A program made the translations under genes and the position numbers. Positions 10,314 through 18,651 of a stretch of DNA of 51,609 nt are shown here, in pieces. The notes under the pieces are model-generated. The model did not search any database and was not told where the DNA came from. It worked only from the letters and a program-made list of their open reading frames with translations. The DNA comes from CAXMRP01 sp964196155 (GTDB lineage Bacteria > Pseudomonadota > Alphaproteobacteria > Rhizobiales > Afifellaceae), in assembly GCA_964196155.1 (NCBI GenBank), contig CAXMRP010000031.1, forward strand, positions 1-51,609, read 5' to 3'. Each line of letters starts with the position of its first letter. Positions within the stretch are counted from its first letter, which is position 1.

Positions 10314-11134
10314 CCCAGGACGATATCGACGATTCAAAGGCGCCGCTGCTCGATCACCTGATCGAACTGCGCCAGCGGCTGGTGCGGGCGCTGATCGCCA
10401 TCGCCATTGGCTTTGTCATCTGCTTTTTCTTCGCCGACCAGATCTTCAACCTGCTGATTGTGCCTTACGAACGCGCCGCCGGATCGGAGCGGGAAATACG
10501 GCTGATTTTCACCGCCCCCCAGGAATATTTCTTCACCCAGATGAAGATTGGCCTGTTCGGTGCGCTGTTTCTGGCGTTTCCGATCATCGCCAACCAGATC
10601 TACAAATTCGTCGCCCCCGGCCTCTACAAGAACGAGAAACGGGCGTTCCTGCCTTATCTGTTCGCCACGCCGATCCTGTTCTCGATGGGGGCGATGCTGG
10701 TCTATTTCGTCGTCATGCCGCTGGCGCTGGGCTTCTTCCTGTCGCTGGAGCAGGAGGCCGGCGAGGGCCGGGCAATCATCGAACTGCTGCCCAAGGTTAA
10801 CGAATATCTCGGCCTGATCATGACGCTGATTTTCGCCTTCGGCCTGGTGTTTCAGCTGCCGGTGGTGCTGACACTGATGGCCCGCGCCGGGCTGGTGAGC
10901 GCGCAAACGTTGCGCGGCAAACGCAAATATGCCGTGGTCATGGCCTTTGTCGCCGCGGCGGTTTTGACGCCGCCGGACCCGATCAGCCAGTTGGGGCTTG
11001 CCGTGCCGACGCTGCTTCTCTACGAACTCTCCATCCAGGCGGTTCGCATGGTCGAGGCGCGGCGGGCGCGGTTGGAGGCAGAAGCCGAAGACAGTGCTGA
11101 GTCCGGGGCCGATTCCGGGACCGAAACCGCCTGA
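10310..11134 (+). CDS. tatC: Twin-arginine translocase subunit TatC
   Basis: Polytopic inner-membrane protein that recognises the twin-arginine motif of Tat substrates. It shows the TatC N-terminal motif APLLDHLIELRQRLVRALIA and six predicted membrane spans, with FTAPQEYFFTQMKIG, characteristic of the first periplasmic region, between helices one and two. RKYAVVMAFVAAAVLTPPDP is the conserved late-loop motif. Translation starts at GTG 10310 inside the tatB stop (GTGA), which implies coupling. Length 274 residues with a short acidic tail. Confidence 0.97.
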   Translation: MTQDDIDDSKAPLLDHLIELRQRLVRALIAIAIGFVICFFFADQIFNLLIVPYERAAGSEREIRLIFTAPQEYFFTQMKIGLFGALFLAFPIIANQIYKFVAPGLYKNEKRAFLPYLFATPILFSMGAMLVYFVVMPLALGFFLSLEQEAGEGRAIIELLPKVNEYLGLIMTLIFAFGLVFQLPVVLTLMARAGLVSAQTLRGKRKYAVVMAFVAAAVLTPPDPISQLGLAVPTLLLYELSIQAVRMVEARRARLEAEAEDSAESGADSGTETA

Positions 11135-11155
11135 TCACCCGGTCCGGAGCGTTTC

Positions 11156-12616
11156 ATGCTGGATATCAAATGGATTCGGGAAAACCCCGATGTGCTTGCC
11201 GATGCGTTGATCAAACGCGGGCAATCGGCTGAGGCCGCGCGTGAAACGGTCGACGATCTTGTCGCCAGCGATGCCGCCCGGCGCGATCACATCACCAAAC
11301 TGGAAGAGGCCCAAGCCCGCCGCAATACTGCATCCAAGGCCATCGGTCAGGCCAAGGCGTCCGGCGATGAGGAGACGGCGCAGGCGTTGATGGCCGAAGT
11401 CGGCGGCTTGAAGTCATTCCTCCAGAGTTCTGAAGACACCCGCCGCACTCTTGACGATGCGCTACATGACAAGTTGGCTGTCGTTCCCAATATTCCGCTC
11501 GACGATGTGCCGGAAGGGGCCGACGAGGCGGACAATCGCGAAGAACGCAAGGTCGGCGAAGCGCCGGGCATCAACGACGCCAAACAGCATTTTGAGCTCG
11601 GCGAGGCCACCGGCCAGATGGATTTCGAAACAGCGGCCAAACTGTCCGGCTCGCGCTTTGTCGTTGTCAAAAACCAACTGGCGCGGCTGCAGCGGGCCCT
11701 CGGCCAGTTCATGCTCGACCTTCACACCAACGAGCACGGCTACACCGAAGTTCAGCCACCGCTGCTGGTCCGCGACGAGGTGTTATTCGGCACCGGGCAA
11801 TTGCCGAAGTTTGCCGAGGATCAGTTTTCCGCCTGGCGCGAGTTGGCGTTGGAAGACCGCATTCGCCGGGCGATCGACGACGATGATATTCGCAATCTGG
11901 AGTCTCTTGATGGTGCATCGGAGGATATCACGGGCGTGCAGTCGGGGGACAGGAATGATCATCTCTGGCTCATCCCCACCGCCGAAGTGCCACTGACCAA
12001 TCTCGTCCGCGAGGAAATCCTTTCCGCCGACGATCTGCCCCTGCGCTTTACCGCGCTCACCCCCTGTTTCCGCTCCGAGGCCGGATCGGCCGGTCGCGAT
12101 ACCCGTGGCATGTTGCGCCAGCACCAGTTCGACAAGGTGGAACTGGTGTCGATCACCGCGCCGGAAAAAAGCATCGAGGAGCATGAGCGCATGACCGCCT
12201 GCGCCGAGGAAGTGCTCAAGCGTCTCGATCTGCATTACCGGGTATTGACCCTTTGTACGGGCGATATGGGCTTTGGCGCGCGCAAGACCTACGATCTGGA
12301 AGTCTGGCTGCCGGGGCAGGGCGCCTATCGCGAGATTTCGTCCTGCTCTGTCTGTGGCGATTTTCAGGCCCGCCGCATGAACACCCGCTACCGGCCGGCC
12401 GGGGAAAAATCGACCCGGTTCGTTCATACCCTGAACGGTTCCGGCGTCGCGGTCGGACGCGGGTTGATCGCCGTCATGGAAAACTATCAAAATGCCGACG
12501 GGTCGATCACCGTTCCCGACGTTCTTCGCTCCTATATGGGTGGTCTGGAAAAAATTCCCGGACCCAATGAAAATGGCCCCAATAATGACAACCCGAACAC
12601 CGACGCCGCCGAATAG
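11156..12616 (+). CDS. serS: Seryl-tRNA synthetase with an internal insertion
   Basis: Class II synthetase that charges tRNA-Ser and tRNA-Sec. The N-terminal long coiled-coil arm (about residues 1-110) is followed by the catalytic domain with TAEVPLTNLV, motif 2 (FRSEAGSAGRDTRGMLRQHQ) and motif 3 near LNGSGVAVGRGLIAVMENYQ. It has 486 residues, whereas the family usually has about 425-430. The extra length is mainly a stretch of roughly 40 residues between EDQF and WLIPTAEV (about residues 223-268, containing ALEDRIRRAIDDDDI), where relatives I remember have only a few. The C-terminal tail (NENGPNNDNPNTDAAE) adds a little more. The insertion keeps the frame, so the enzyme should be intact. Confidence 0.96.
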   Translation: MLDIKWIRENPDVLADALIKRGQSAEAARETVDDLVASDAARRDHITKLEEAQARRNTASKAIGQAKASGDEETAQALMAEVGGLKSFLQSSEDTRRTLDDALHDKLAVVPNIPLDDVPEGADEADNREERKVGEAPGINDAKQHFELGEATGQMDFETAAKLSGSRFVVVKNQLARLQRALGQFMLDLHTNEHGYTEVQPPLLVRDEVLFGTGQLPKFAEDQFSAWRELALEDRIRRAIDDDDIRNLESLDGASEDITGVQSGDRNDHLWLIPTAEVPLTNLVREEILSADDLPLRFTALTPCFRSEAGSAGRDTRGMLRQHQFDKVELVSITAPEKSIEEHERMTACAEEVLKRLDLHYRVLTLCTGDMGFGARKTYDLEVWLPGQGAYREISSCSVCGDFQARRMNTRYRPAGEKSTRFVHTLNGSGVAVGRGLIAVMENYQNADGSITVPDVLRSYMGGLEKIPGPNENGPNNDNPNTDAAE

Positions 12617-12646
12617 GCCAGCGAACAGAAAGGTCCGGACAAGCCC

Positions 12647-13438
12647 ATGAAAATTCTTGTGACCAATGATGACGGCATTCACGCCTCGGGCCTGGATGTC
12701 GCCGCCGCCATTGCCCACGCCCTGTCCGATGATGTGTGGATCATCGCGCCCGAGACCGACCAGTCCGGCGTCGCCCATGCCCTGACGCTTGCCGACCCGT
12801 TGCGCCTGCGCCAAATCAGCGAGCGGCGTTATGCGGTGCGCGGCACCCCGACCGATTGCGTCATCATGGGCGCCAAGGTAGTCATCGGCGAATTGCCGGA
12901 TCTGGTATTGTCCGGCGTCAATCGCGGCCAGAACATCGCCGACGATGTCACCTATTCGGGCACCGTCGCCGGCGCCATGGAGGGCACTTTGCTCGGCATC
13001 CCGTCGGTTGCCCTGTCCCAGGCCTTCAGTTTCGAGACCATGGATGATCCCAACTGGGATACCGCGCAGGCCCATGCGCCGGGCATCGTGCGTCAGTTGC
13101 TGGAGGCCGGCATTCCGGCCGGCACGCTGATGAATGTGAATTTCCCCGATTGCCGCCCGGATAAGGTCGCCGGCACACTGGTCACCCGTCAGGGCCGCCG
13201 GGTGCCCGACTGGCTGACCGTGGATTCGCGCACCGATGGCCGCCGCGAACCCTATTTCTGGATCGGATATAAACGCTCCAAGATGGAGCCGGAAGCCGGC
13301 AGCGATCTGGCTGCTATTGAATCTGGCCACATTTCCATAACACCACTAACGCTGGATCTGACCGATCATGCCGGGATCGACCGGCTGAACGGCCTGTTTG
13401 AAGATGGTAAAAGCCGCTTGGCGGCAGCTGGCGAGTAA
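12647..13438 (+). CDS. surE: 5'/3'-nucleotidase SurE
   Basis: Metal-dependent survival-protein phosphatase acting on nucleoside monophosphates. The N-terminal metal-binding motif MKILVTNDDGIHASG is complete, and the family motifs APETDQSGVAHALTL, GTPTDCVIMG and SGVNRGQNIADDVTYSGTVA follow in order. The length of 263 residues is normal. AAAGG lies upstream of ATG 12647. The surE-pcm-nlpD order is the same as in enterobacteria, where it precedes rpoS; here no rpoS follows. Confidence 0.97.
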   Translation: MKILVTNDDGIHASGLDVAAAIAHALSDDVWIIAPETDQSGVAHALTLADPLRLRQISERRYAVRGTPTDCVIMGAKVVIGELPDLVLSGVNRGQNIADDVTYSGTVAGAMEGTLLGIPSVALSQAFSFETMDDPNWDTAQAHAPGIVRQLLEAGIPAGTLMNVNFPDCRPDKVAGTLVTRQGRRVPDWLTVDSRTDGRREPYFWIGYKRSKMEPEAGSDLAAIESGHISITPLTLDLTDHAGIDRLNGLFEDGKSRLAAAGE

Positions 13439-13478
13439 GGCAGCGGGCAACAACAATGTCGCGCCGAAAGACATCCTG

Positions 13479-14177
13479 ATGGCCAATGACGATACCTTCA
13501 GTGGCAAGCCCGGTGAACCGGACGGCCCCGAAGAAGACAGCACCCGCATCGAGACGGCCGCGCTGATTCTTGCCTTGCGCGCCCGCGGCATTTCCGACCG
13601 CGGTGTCCTCAGAGCTTTTGAGGCGGTGCCCCGCCGGCTGTTTGTGCCGCAAGAATATGCCGATATGGCCTATGACGACCGGGCCTTGCCGATCGAATGC
13701 GGCCAGACCATCAGCGCGCCATCGATTGTCGGCCTGATGACCCAGGCGCTGAAACTGACCGACCGGCACCATGTGCTGGAGATCGGCACTGGCAGCGGTT
13801 ATCAATCGGCAATCCTGGCTCAGCTGGCGCGCCGGGTCACCACCATCGACCGTTATCGGACATTGGTGCGAGCGGCCGAAGAGCGCTGGAAAGTTCTGAA
13901 GATCAACAATATCAGCGCCGTCGTTGGCGACGGGACGTTGGGCTGGAAAACCCAGGCGCCGTTTGACCGTGTTCTTGTCACTGCCGCTGCGCCCGAGGCG
14001 CCGGCCAATCTGGTGGCGCAACTGGTTGACGGCGGCAGCTTGATCGCGCCCATCGGCGCGCCGGACGATGTTCAGCGCCTGACTTTGTTCATCAAGGATG
14101 GCGAAAACGTCGAAACCCGCGATCTGTGTGGCGTACGCTTTGTGCCGATAGTGCCCGGCGTCGCGCATAATCTTTGA
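13479..14177 (+). CDS. pcm: Protein-L-isoaspartate O-methyltransferase
   Basis: SAM-dependent repair enzyme for isoaspartyl residues in damaged proteins. Motif I for SAM binding is VLEIGTGSGYQSAIL, preceded by the substrate-loop region PIECGQTISAPSIVGLMTQA. The terminal region contains DVQRLTLFIKDG and FVPIVPGV. The reading frame is open upstream into surE, with an ATG at 13404 as a longer alternative that would overlap surE by 35 bases; ATG 13479 gives the usual 232-residue length. It is transcribed with surE. Confidence 0.93.
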   Translation: MANDDTFSGKPGEPDGPEEDSTRIETAALILALRARGISDRGVLRAFEAVPRRLFVPQEYADMAYDDRALPIECGQTISAPSIVGLMTQALKLTDRHHVLEIGTGSGYQSAILAQLARRVTTIDRYRTLVRAAEERWKVLKINNISAVVGDGTLGWKTQAPFDRVLVTAAAPEAPANLVAQLVDGGSLIAPIGAPDDVQRLTLFIKDGENVETRDLCGVRFVPIVPGVAHNL

Positions 14178-14220
14178 TTTTTCCGCCACTTGGCGCCTGG
14201 CCGGGATATTGTGCGGTGCA

Positions 14221-14237
14221 TTAACTGCTTCTCAACC
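14221..14237 (+). promoter_or_regulatory. Possible CtrA binding site upstream of the LytM lipoprotein gene
   Basis: TTAA at 14221-14224, seven bases, then TCAACC at 14232-14237 come within one mismatch of the alphaproteobacterial CtrA site TTAA-N7-TTAA(C). The site is 46 bases upstream of the lipoprotein start. CtrA controls many division genes in this group. One near-match in AT-rich DNA may be chance. Confidence 0.25.
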
Positions 14238-14282
14238 TTAATCGTTTGTAATCACGGGGAAATTTCACATGCGAGTAATCCG

Positions 14283-15512
14283 ATGCGTCACTTTCCCGCT
14301 CCGATTGAATTCTCCCGCGTATGCAACCTGACTGTTTTGGGTCTGGTCGCCGGCCTGTTTGCCAGTTGCAGCGCCGATGTTGCCCGTCTGACCGACCCGA
14401 TTTACACCGGTTCGACCACCAACCAGCAGCAGATAATCGGCAGCCAACCCGGCAACCTCAATCCCTATCCCCAGGCGCCGGTGCAGACGTCGCAATTGCC
14501 TCCAGCCGATCTGACTGGAAATAGGCAGTACGCCGCCGCGCCAGCCTATCAGCCGCCCAAGCCCTATGCCGCGGCCGGCATGACGGCGCCCGTTGGCACG
14601 CTTCAGCAAGCGCCGACCGCGCCGCTGCGCATGGCCTCCGTGCAGCCATCGAGAAATGTCCCATCGACTAATGTCATTGCCGAGCGTGCACCGCGCAGCC
14701 TGGGCCAGCAGGCCGCGACAATCAGAACACCGGCACCGGTGAAAGCCAGAGCGGTTGCAGCCGCGCCGAAGCCAACAGCGCCAGCCGGTGGTCGCTATAA
14801 GGTCCGTTCCGGTGATACGCTTTATTCAATTGCCCGCCGCCACGGGGTATCGACCAACCGTTTGATGGCCGCCAATAATTTGTCCGGCTCAGGCATTCGC
14901 TCCGGTCAGTCGCTGACAATCCCCGGTGGTTCGGCGATTGCCGCACCGACCGCGATCGCCAGCGCACCGGTAAAGCGTCAGCCCGCGCCAACCAAACTCG
15001 CGATGATCCGCCCGGCACCGAAAAAAGTGGCGGCCGCGTCAGCGCCGGCCATTTATACACCGCCCAAGCGTCTGGAAGCGCCGGCAGCATCGGCCACCCA
15101 GCCGCAAGCCACGCAGGCTCCCAAAAACAAGGCCACCGGCTTTCGCTGGCCGGTTCGGGGCCGGATTATTTCCGACTATGGCAAGAAAACCAACGGCGAG
15201 CGCAATGACGGCATCAACATCGCCGTTCCCGCCGGTGTTGCGATCAAGGCAGCCGACGATGGCATCGTGATTTATTCCGGTAACGAGTTGAAAAGTTACG
15301 GCAATCTGGTTCTGGTCAAACATGCCGACGGCTGGGTGACGGCTTACGGCCACAACTCCAAGAACCTGGTCAAGCGCGGCGACACCATCCGCCGCGGTCA
15401 GGTAATCGCCGAAACCGGCATGTCCGGTGGCGCAAAGACCCCGCAACTTCACTTCGAAGTGCGCAAGGGTGCCAATCCGGTCAATCCGATCAAGCACATG
15501 GCTGATGCCTGA
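14283..15512 (+). CDS. nlpD: NlpD-like LysM/LytM lipoprotein, probable amidase activator
   Basis: Envelope lipoprotein of 409 residues. An N-terminal lipobox signal ends LFASC. A Pro/Ala-rich linker follows, then a LysM domain (YKVRSGDTLYSIARRHGVST) and a C-terminal LytM/M23 domain. The zinc site is degenerate: the usual HxGxD reads NDGIN, and the late HxH reads QLH, so three of four ligands are missing. The same losses occur in E. coli NlpD, which activates the amidase AmiC and does not cut peptidoglycan itself. ATG 14283 is preferred over an upstream in-frame start because it begins the signal sequence. The gene follows surE-pcm as nlpD does in enterobacteria and ends at a strong terminator. 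Confidence 0.9.
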   Translation: MRHFPAPIEFSRVCNLTVLGLVAGLFASCSADVARLTDPIYTGSTTNQQQIIGSQPGNLNPYPQAPVQTSQLPPADLTGNRQYAAAPAYQPPKPYAAAGMTAPVGTLQQAPTAPLRMASVQPSRNVPSTNVIAERAPRSLGQQAATIRTPAPVKARAVAAAPKPTAPAGGRYKVRSGDTLYSIARRHGVSTNRLMAANNLSGSGIRSGQSLTIPGGSAIAAPTAIASAPVKRQPAPTKLAMIRPAPKKVAAASAPAIYTPPKRLEAPAASATQPQATQAPKNKATGFRWPVRGRIISDYGKKTNGERNDGINIAVPAGVAIKAADDGIVIYSGNELKSYGNLVLVKHADGWVTAYGHNSKNLVKRGDTIRRGQVIAETGMSGGAKTPQLHFEVRKGANPVNPIKHMADA

Positions 15513-15552
15513 TTGATTGGCGTTTGGCCAACAACTCAGGTGTAACAGACGC

Positions 15553-15585
15553 AAAAAGGCCCGGCACAATCGCCGGGCCTTTTTT
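15553..15585 (+). terminator. Rho-independent terminator, probably bidirectional
   Basis: AAAAAGGCCCGGC at 15553-15565 pairs with GCCGGGCCTTTTT across a six-base loop. The stem is GC-rich, with an A-run on one side and a T-run on the other. It lies between two convergent genes, the NlpD-like lipoprotein and the DUF815 ATPase, and can serve both strands. Confidence 0.9.
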
Positions 15586-15608
15586 ATTCGCACCCGGATT
15601 CAGGCGGT

Positions 15609-16481
15609 TCAAACATTAATTCGCGTACCGGTCCGCCCGGCCAGATCCTGCACATACTGCCAGGCCACACGCCCCGACCGGCTGCCGCGTGTCGTCGCCC
15701 ATTCCAGTGCCTCGCCGCGCCAGACCGTTTCTTTGGCGGGAATGCGATAATGCGCCACATAGCCCCGCACCATCGCCAGATACTCATCCTGCGAGCAATT
15801 GTGAAAACCCAGCCACAGCCCGAAACGGTCGGAAAGCGACACTTTTTCCTGAACCGCCTCTGACGGGTTGATGGCGGTCGAGCGTTCGTTCTCGATCATG
15901 TCCCGGGGCAACAGGTGCCGCCGATTCGACGTGGCGTAAAACACCACATTGTCCGGCCGGCCCTCAATGCCGCCTTCCAGCGCCGCCTTGAGCGACTTGT
16001 AGGACGTATCGCCACCATCAAACGACAGATCGTCGCAAAACAGGATAAAGCGCTCGGTCCGGCCGCGCAAAAGTCCCATCAGCCGGGGCAGGGTTTCGAT
16101 GTCCTCCCGGTGGATTTCGATCAGTATCAGAGCATCGCCCTGTGTGCCGGCAACCTGATGATGCGCCGCCTTGACCAGCGAACTTTTGCCCATGCCCCGC
16201 GCGCCCCACAACAGCGCATTGTTGGCCGGCAATCCGGCCGCGAACCGTTTGGTATTTTCAATCAGCGTGTCCCGCGCCCGGTCGATTCCCCGCAAAAGCG
16301 GCAGGTCGACCCGGTTGACATCGCGCACCGCCACCAGTTCGCCCTGTTCGGCGTGCCAGACATAGGCACTGGCGGCACTGGAAGCGGAAAAATTGAGTGA
16401 CAATGCAGGCGGCGGCGCCATGCGGTCCAGCGCGTCGGCAATGCGCCGCAACAGCGCGATTCTGGCATCTTTGTAGGGCAC
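15609..16481 (-). CDS. DUF815-family AAA ATPase
   Basis: A 290-residue P-loop ATPase of the DUF815 family. Walker A is GARGMGKSSLVKA, and a Walker B-like acidic motif FILFCDDLSFD follows; DNVVFYATSNRRHLLPRDMIEN is the strongly conserved family stretch, including the sensor-type TSNRRH. LSDRFGLWLGFHNCSQDEYL also belongs to the family. Relatives are widespread in proteobacteria but lack an assigned cellular role. Translation is read from GTG 16481; no better ATG is present upstream in frame. It is convergent with the lipoprotein gene and divergent from yajC-secDF. Confidence 0.92.
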   Translation of the reverse strand: MPYKDARIALLRRIADALDRMAPPPALSLNFSASSAASAYVWHAEQGELVAVRDVNRVDLPLLRGIDRARDTLIENTKRFAAGLPANNALLWGARGMGKSSLVKAAHHQVAGTQGDALILIEIHREDIETLPRLMGLLRGRTERFILFCDDLSFDGGDTSYKSLKAALEGGIEGRPDNVVFYATSNRRHLLPRDMIENERSTAINPSEAVQEKVSLSDRFGLWLGFHNCSQDEYLAMVRGYVAHYRIPAKETVWRGEALEWATTRGSRSGRVAWQYVQDLAGRTGTRINV

Positions 16482-16583
16482 TTTGGGGCAATCCAGCCTG
16501 TGAACACAGCCCGCCCGATACCATGGTCACCGACCGCTGGCAAAGCGCCCGGCGTCTTGCCGTAAACAGACGGCCGGGTATGG

Positions 16584-16611
16584 TTGCAATGCGGCGCGCC
16601 GTGGCTATAGT
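16584..16611 (+). promoter_or_regulatory. Predicted sigma-70 promoter of yajC-secDF
   Basis: TTGCAA at 16584-16589 and TATAGT at 16606-16611 with a 16-base spacer lie about 70 bases upstream of the yajC start. The site is in the divergent intergenic region shared with the DUF815 ATPase gene. Confidence 0.5.
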
Positions 16612-16678
16612 CCGCGAAAATTCGTCAGGTCGGGCCGATGGGCCGTTAAAGCGGCCGGAACAAGGGACTAATTTCTCC

Positions 16679-17008
16679 ATGTGGGTCACCCCAGCCTATG
16701 CACAGGCCGCTGGCGGCGGAAATGACATGTTCATTTCCTTGCTGCCGTTCATTCTGATTTTCGTGATCATGTATTTCCTGATCATCCGTCCCCAGCGCCA
16801 GCAGGCCAAAAAGCGCACAGAAATGCTGAAAGCCGTTCGCCGTGGCGATGTTGTCGTGACCGGCGGCGGCATAGTCGGAAAGGTGACCAAGGTCGTCGAT
16901 GACAATGAACTTGAAGTGCAGATCGCCGAAGGGGTAAAAGTGCGCGCCTTTCGCAGCCTGGTTCATGATGTGCGGGTCAAGGCCGAACCCGTCGACGGCA
17001 AATCGTAA
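16679..17008 (+). CDS. yajC: Preprotein translocase subunit YajC
   Basis: Small single-span partner of the SecDF complex. The hydrophobic segment MFISLLPFILIFVIMYFLII is followed by the family motif RPQRQQAKKRTEMLKAVRRG and DVVVTGGGIVGKV. The frame is open far upstream, but ATG 16679, preceded by AAGGGAC, gives the usual 109 residues starting MWVTPAYAQA. It stands at the head of yajC-secD-secF with 13 bases between yajC and secD. Confidence 0.96.
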   Translation: MWVTPAYAQAAGGGNDMFISLLPFILIFVIMYFLIIRPQRQQAKKRTEMLKAVRRGDVVVTGGGIVGKVTKVVDDNELEVQIAEGVKVRAFRSLVHDVRVKAEPVDGKS

Positions 17009-17021
17009 GGACTGACCATTC

Positions 17022-18632
17022 ATGTTGAAGTTCGCGCGCTGGTCGATTGCGCTGGTCATCCTTCTGGTTGCCGGCGCGTTCTATTGGACATTGCCCAACC
17101 TGTTTTCGGCGCAGACCGTCGCCAGCTGGCCCTCGATCCTGCCCAACAAGCAGATCATGCTCGGGCTTGATTTGCGCGGCGGCGCCCACCTGTTGCTGCA
17201 GGTCGAGCGTGACAGTCTGGTCGAGCCCCGGGTCAAGGCGCTGTTTTCCGACATCCGCTCGACCATGCGCAGCGAGCGCATCGGCTACGTCAATCTCAAA
17301 TCATCCGAACGTTCCGTATCCCTTTCGCTGCGCGATGCCAGCGACCGCGACAAGGCGATGGAGGCCCTGCGCGAACTGACTGTGCCAATCCAGTCCGGCC
17401 TGTTTGGCCAGGGCGCTGTCAGTGAAGTGGATCTGAAAGCCAGTGGCGACCGGATCACCGCAACCCTGACCGAAATCGGCATCGAGGAGCGCCTGCGCTC
17501 GGCGGTCGATCAAAGCCGCGGCGTTCTGGAACGCCGGATCAATGCGCTCGGCACCACCGAGCCGACGATCCAGCGCCAGGGCACCGACCGTATCCTGGTT
17601 CAGGTGCCGGGCATTTCCGATCAGGACAATGAACGCCTGAAAAAACTGGTCAACGATCCGGCCGTCATGACCTTCCATCTGGAATGCCTGGAAGGCACCT
17701 TGACCGAAGCGCTGCAAAACCGCCCGCCGCCGGGCTGCGAGATCGCCGAGACCGACGAGCCGGCCGAGCCGCAAATCCTGATTACCTCGCGCTCCAGATT
17801 GAGCGGCGATGACCTTGTCGACGCCCAGCCGGGGTTCGATTCCCAGTCCAATACACCGATCATCACGTTTCGCTTCAATCGTCGCGGCGGCGCGGTCTTT
17901 GGCCAGATGACCCAGGAAAACGTCAATCGCCGCTTCGCCATCAAGCTCAATGACCGGGTGATCACAGCGCCGGTCATCCGCTCGCCGATCCTTGGCGGCG
18001 TTGGCCAGATTGAAGGCAATTTTACCGTCGAAAGCGCCAATGACCTGTCGATCCTGCTGCGCGCCGGCGCCTTGCCGGCCGAGCTGACCATCATTGAAGA
18101 GCGCACCGTTGGCCCGAGCCTTGGTCAGGATTCAATCGCCGCCGGCAAGATCGCCGCGGTCATTGGCATGATCGGCGTGGTCGTGTTCATGGTCATTGTC
18201 TACGGCCTGTTCGGCGTCTTCGCCAATATCGCGCTGACCATCAATATCATCATGGTCGCCGCAGTACTGACCGCATTGCAGGCGACACTGACCCTGCCGG
18301 GCATCGCCGGCATTGTCCTGACCATCGGCATGGCCGTCGATGCCAATGTGCTGATATTTGAACGTATCCGCGAGGAGGTGGCGCTCGGTCGATCGGCGAT
18401 CAACGCCATCGAGGCCGGATTTCGTCAGGCGCTGCGCACTATTCTTGATGCCAACATCACCACCGGTATCGCCGCCGTTGCGCTGTTCGCGCTTGGCTCA
18501 GGCCCGATCCGGGGCTTTGCCGTCACCTTGCTGATCGGCATTATCACCACTGTCTTTACCGCCTTTGTCATGACCCGGATGATCGTCGCCCTGTGGGTGC
18601 GGCGCACCCGGCCCAAAACCGTGCCGGTCTGA
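17022..18632 (+). CDS. secD: Protein translocase subunit SecD
   Basis: Proton-driven RND-family subunit that pulls exported proteins out on the periplasmic side of SecYEG. An N-terminal span is followed by the SecD motif LGLDLRGGAHLLLQVE, the periplasmic P1 domain, and five further C-terminal spans containing GMAVDANVLIFERIREE, the conserved helix with the Asp used in proton movement. The length of 536 residues is normal for alphaproteobacteria. ATG 17022 follows yajC closely. Confidence 0.98.
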   Translation: MLKFARWSIALVILLVAGAFYWTLPNLFSAQTVASWPSILPNKQIMLGLDLRGGAHLLLQVERDSLVEPRVKALFSDIRSTMRSERIGYVNLKSSERSVSLSLRDASDRDKAMEALRELTVPIQSGLFGQGAVSEVDLKASGDRITATLTEIGIEERLRSAVDQSRGVLERRINALGTTEPTIQRQGTDRILVQVPGISDQDNERLKKLVNDPAVMTFHLECLEGTLTEALQNRPPPGCEIAETDEPAEPQILITSRSRLSGDDLVDAQPGFDSQSNTPIITFRFNRRGGAVFGQMTQENVNRRFAIKLNDRVITAPVIRSPILGGVGQIEGNFTVESANDLSILLRAGALPAELTIIEERTVGPSLGQDSIAAGKIAAVIGMIGVVVFMVIVYGLFGVFANIALTINIIMVAAVLTALQATLTLPGIAGIVLTIGMAVDANVLIFERIREEVALGRSAINAIEAGFRQALRTILDANITTGIAAVALFALGSGPIRGFAVTLLIGIITTVFTAFVMTRMIVALWVRRTRPKTVPV

Positions 18633-18651
18633 GGAAGGTCAAGGAAAGCCC

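Noticed and set aside
11783..13330. Open frame of 515 codons opposite serS and surE
   Set aside because: It spans two well-supported genes on the other strand; a shadow frame.
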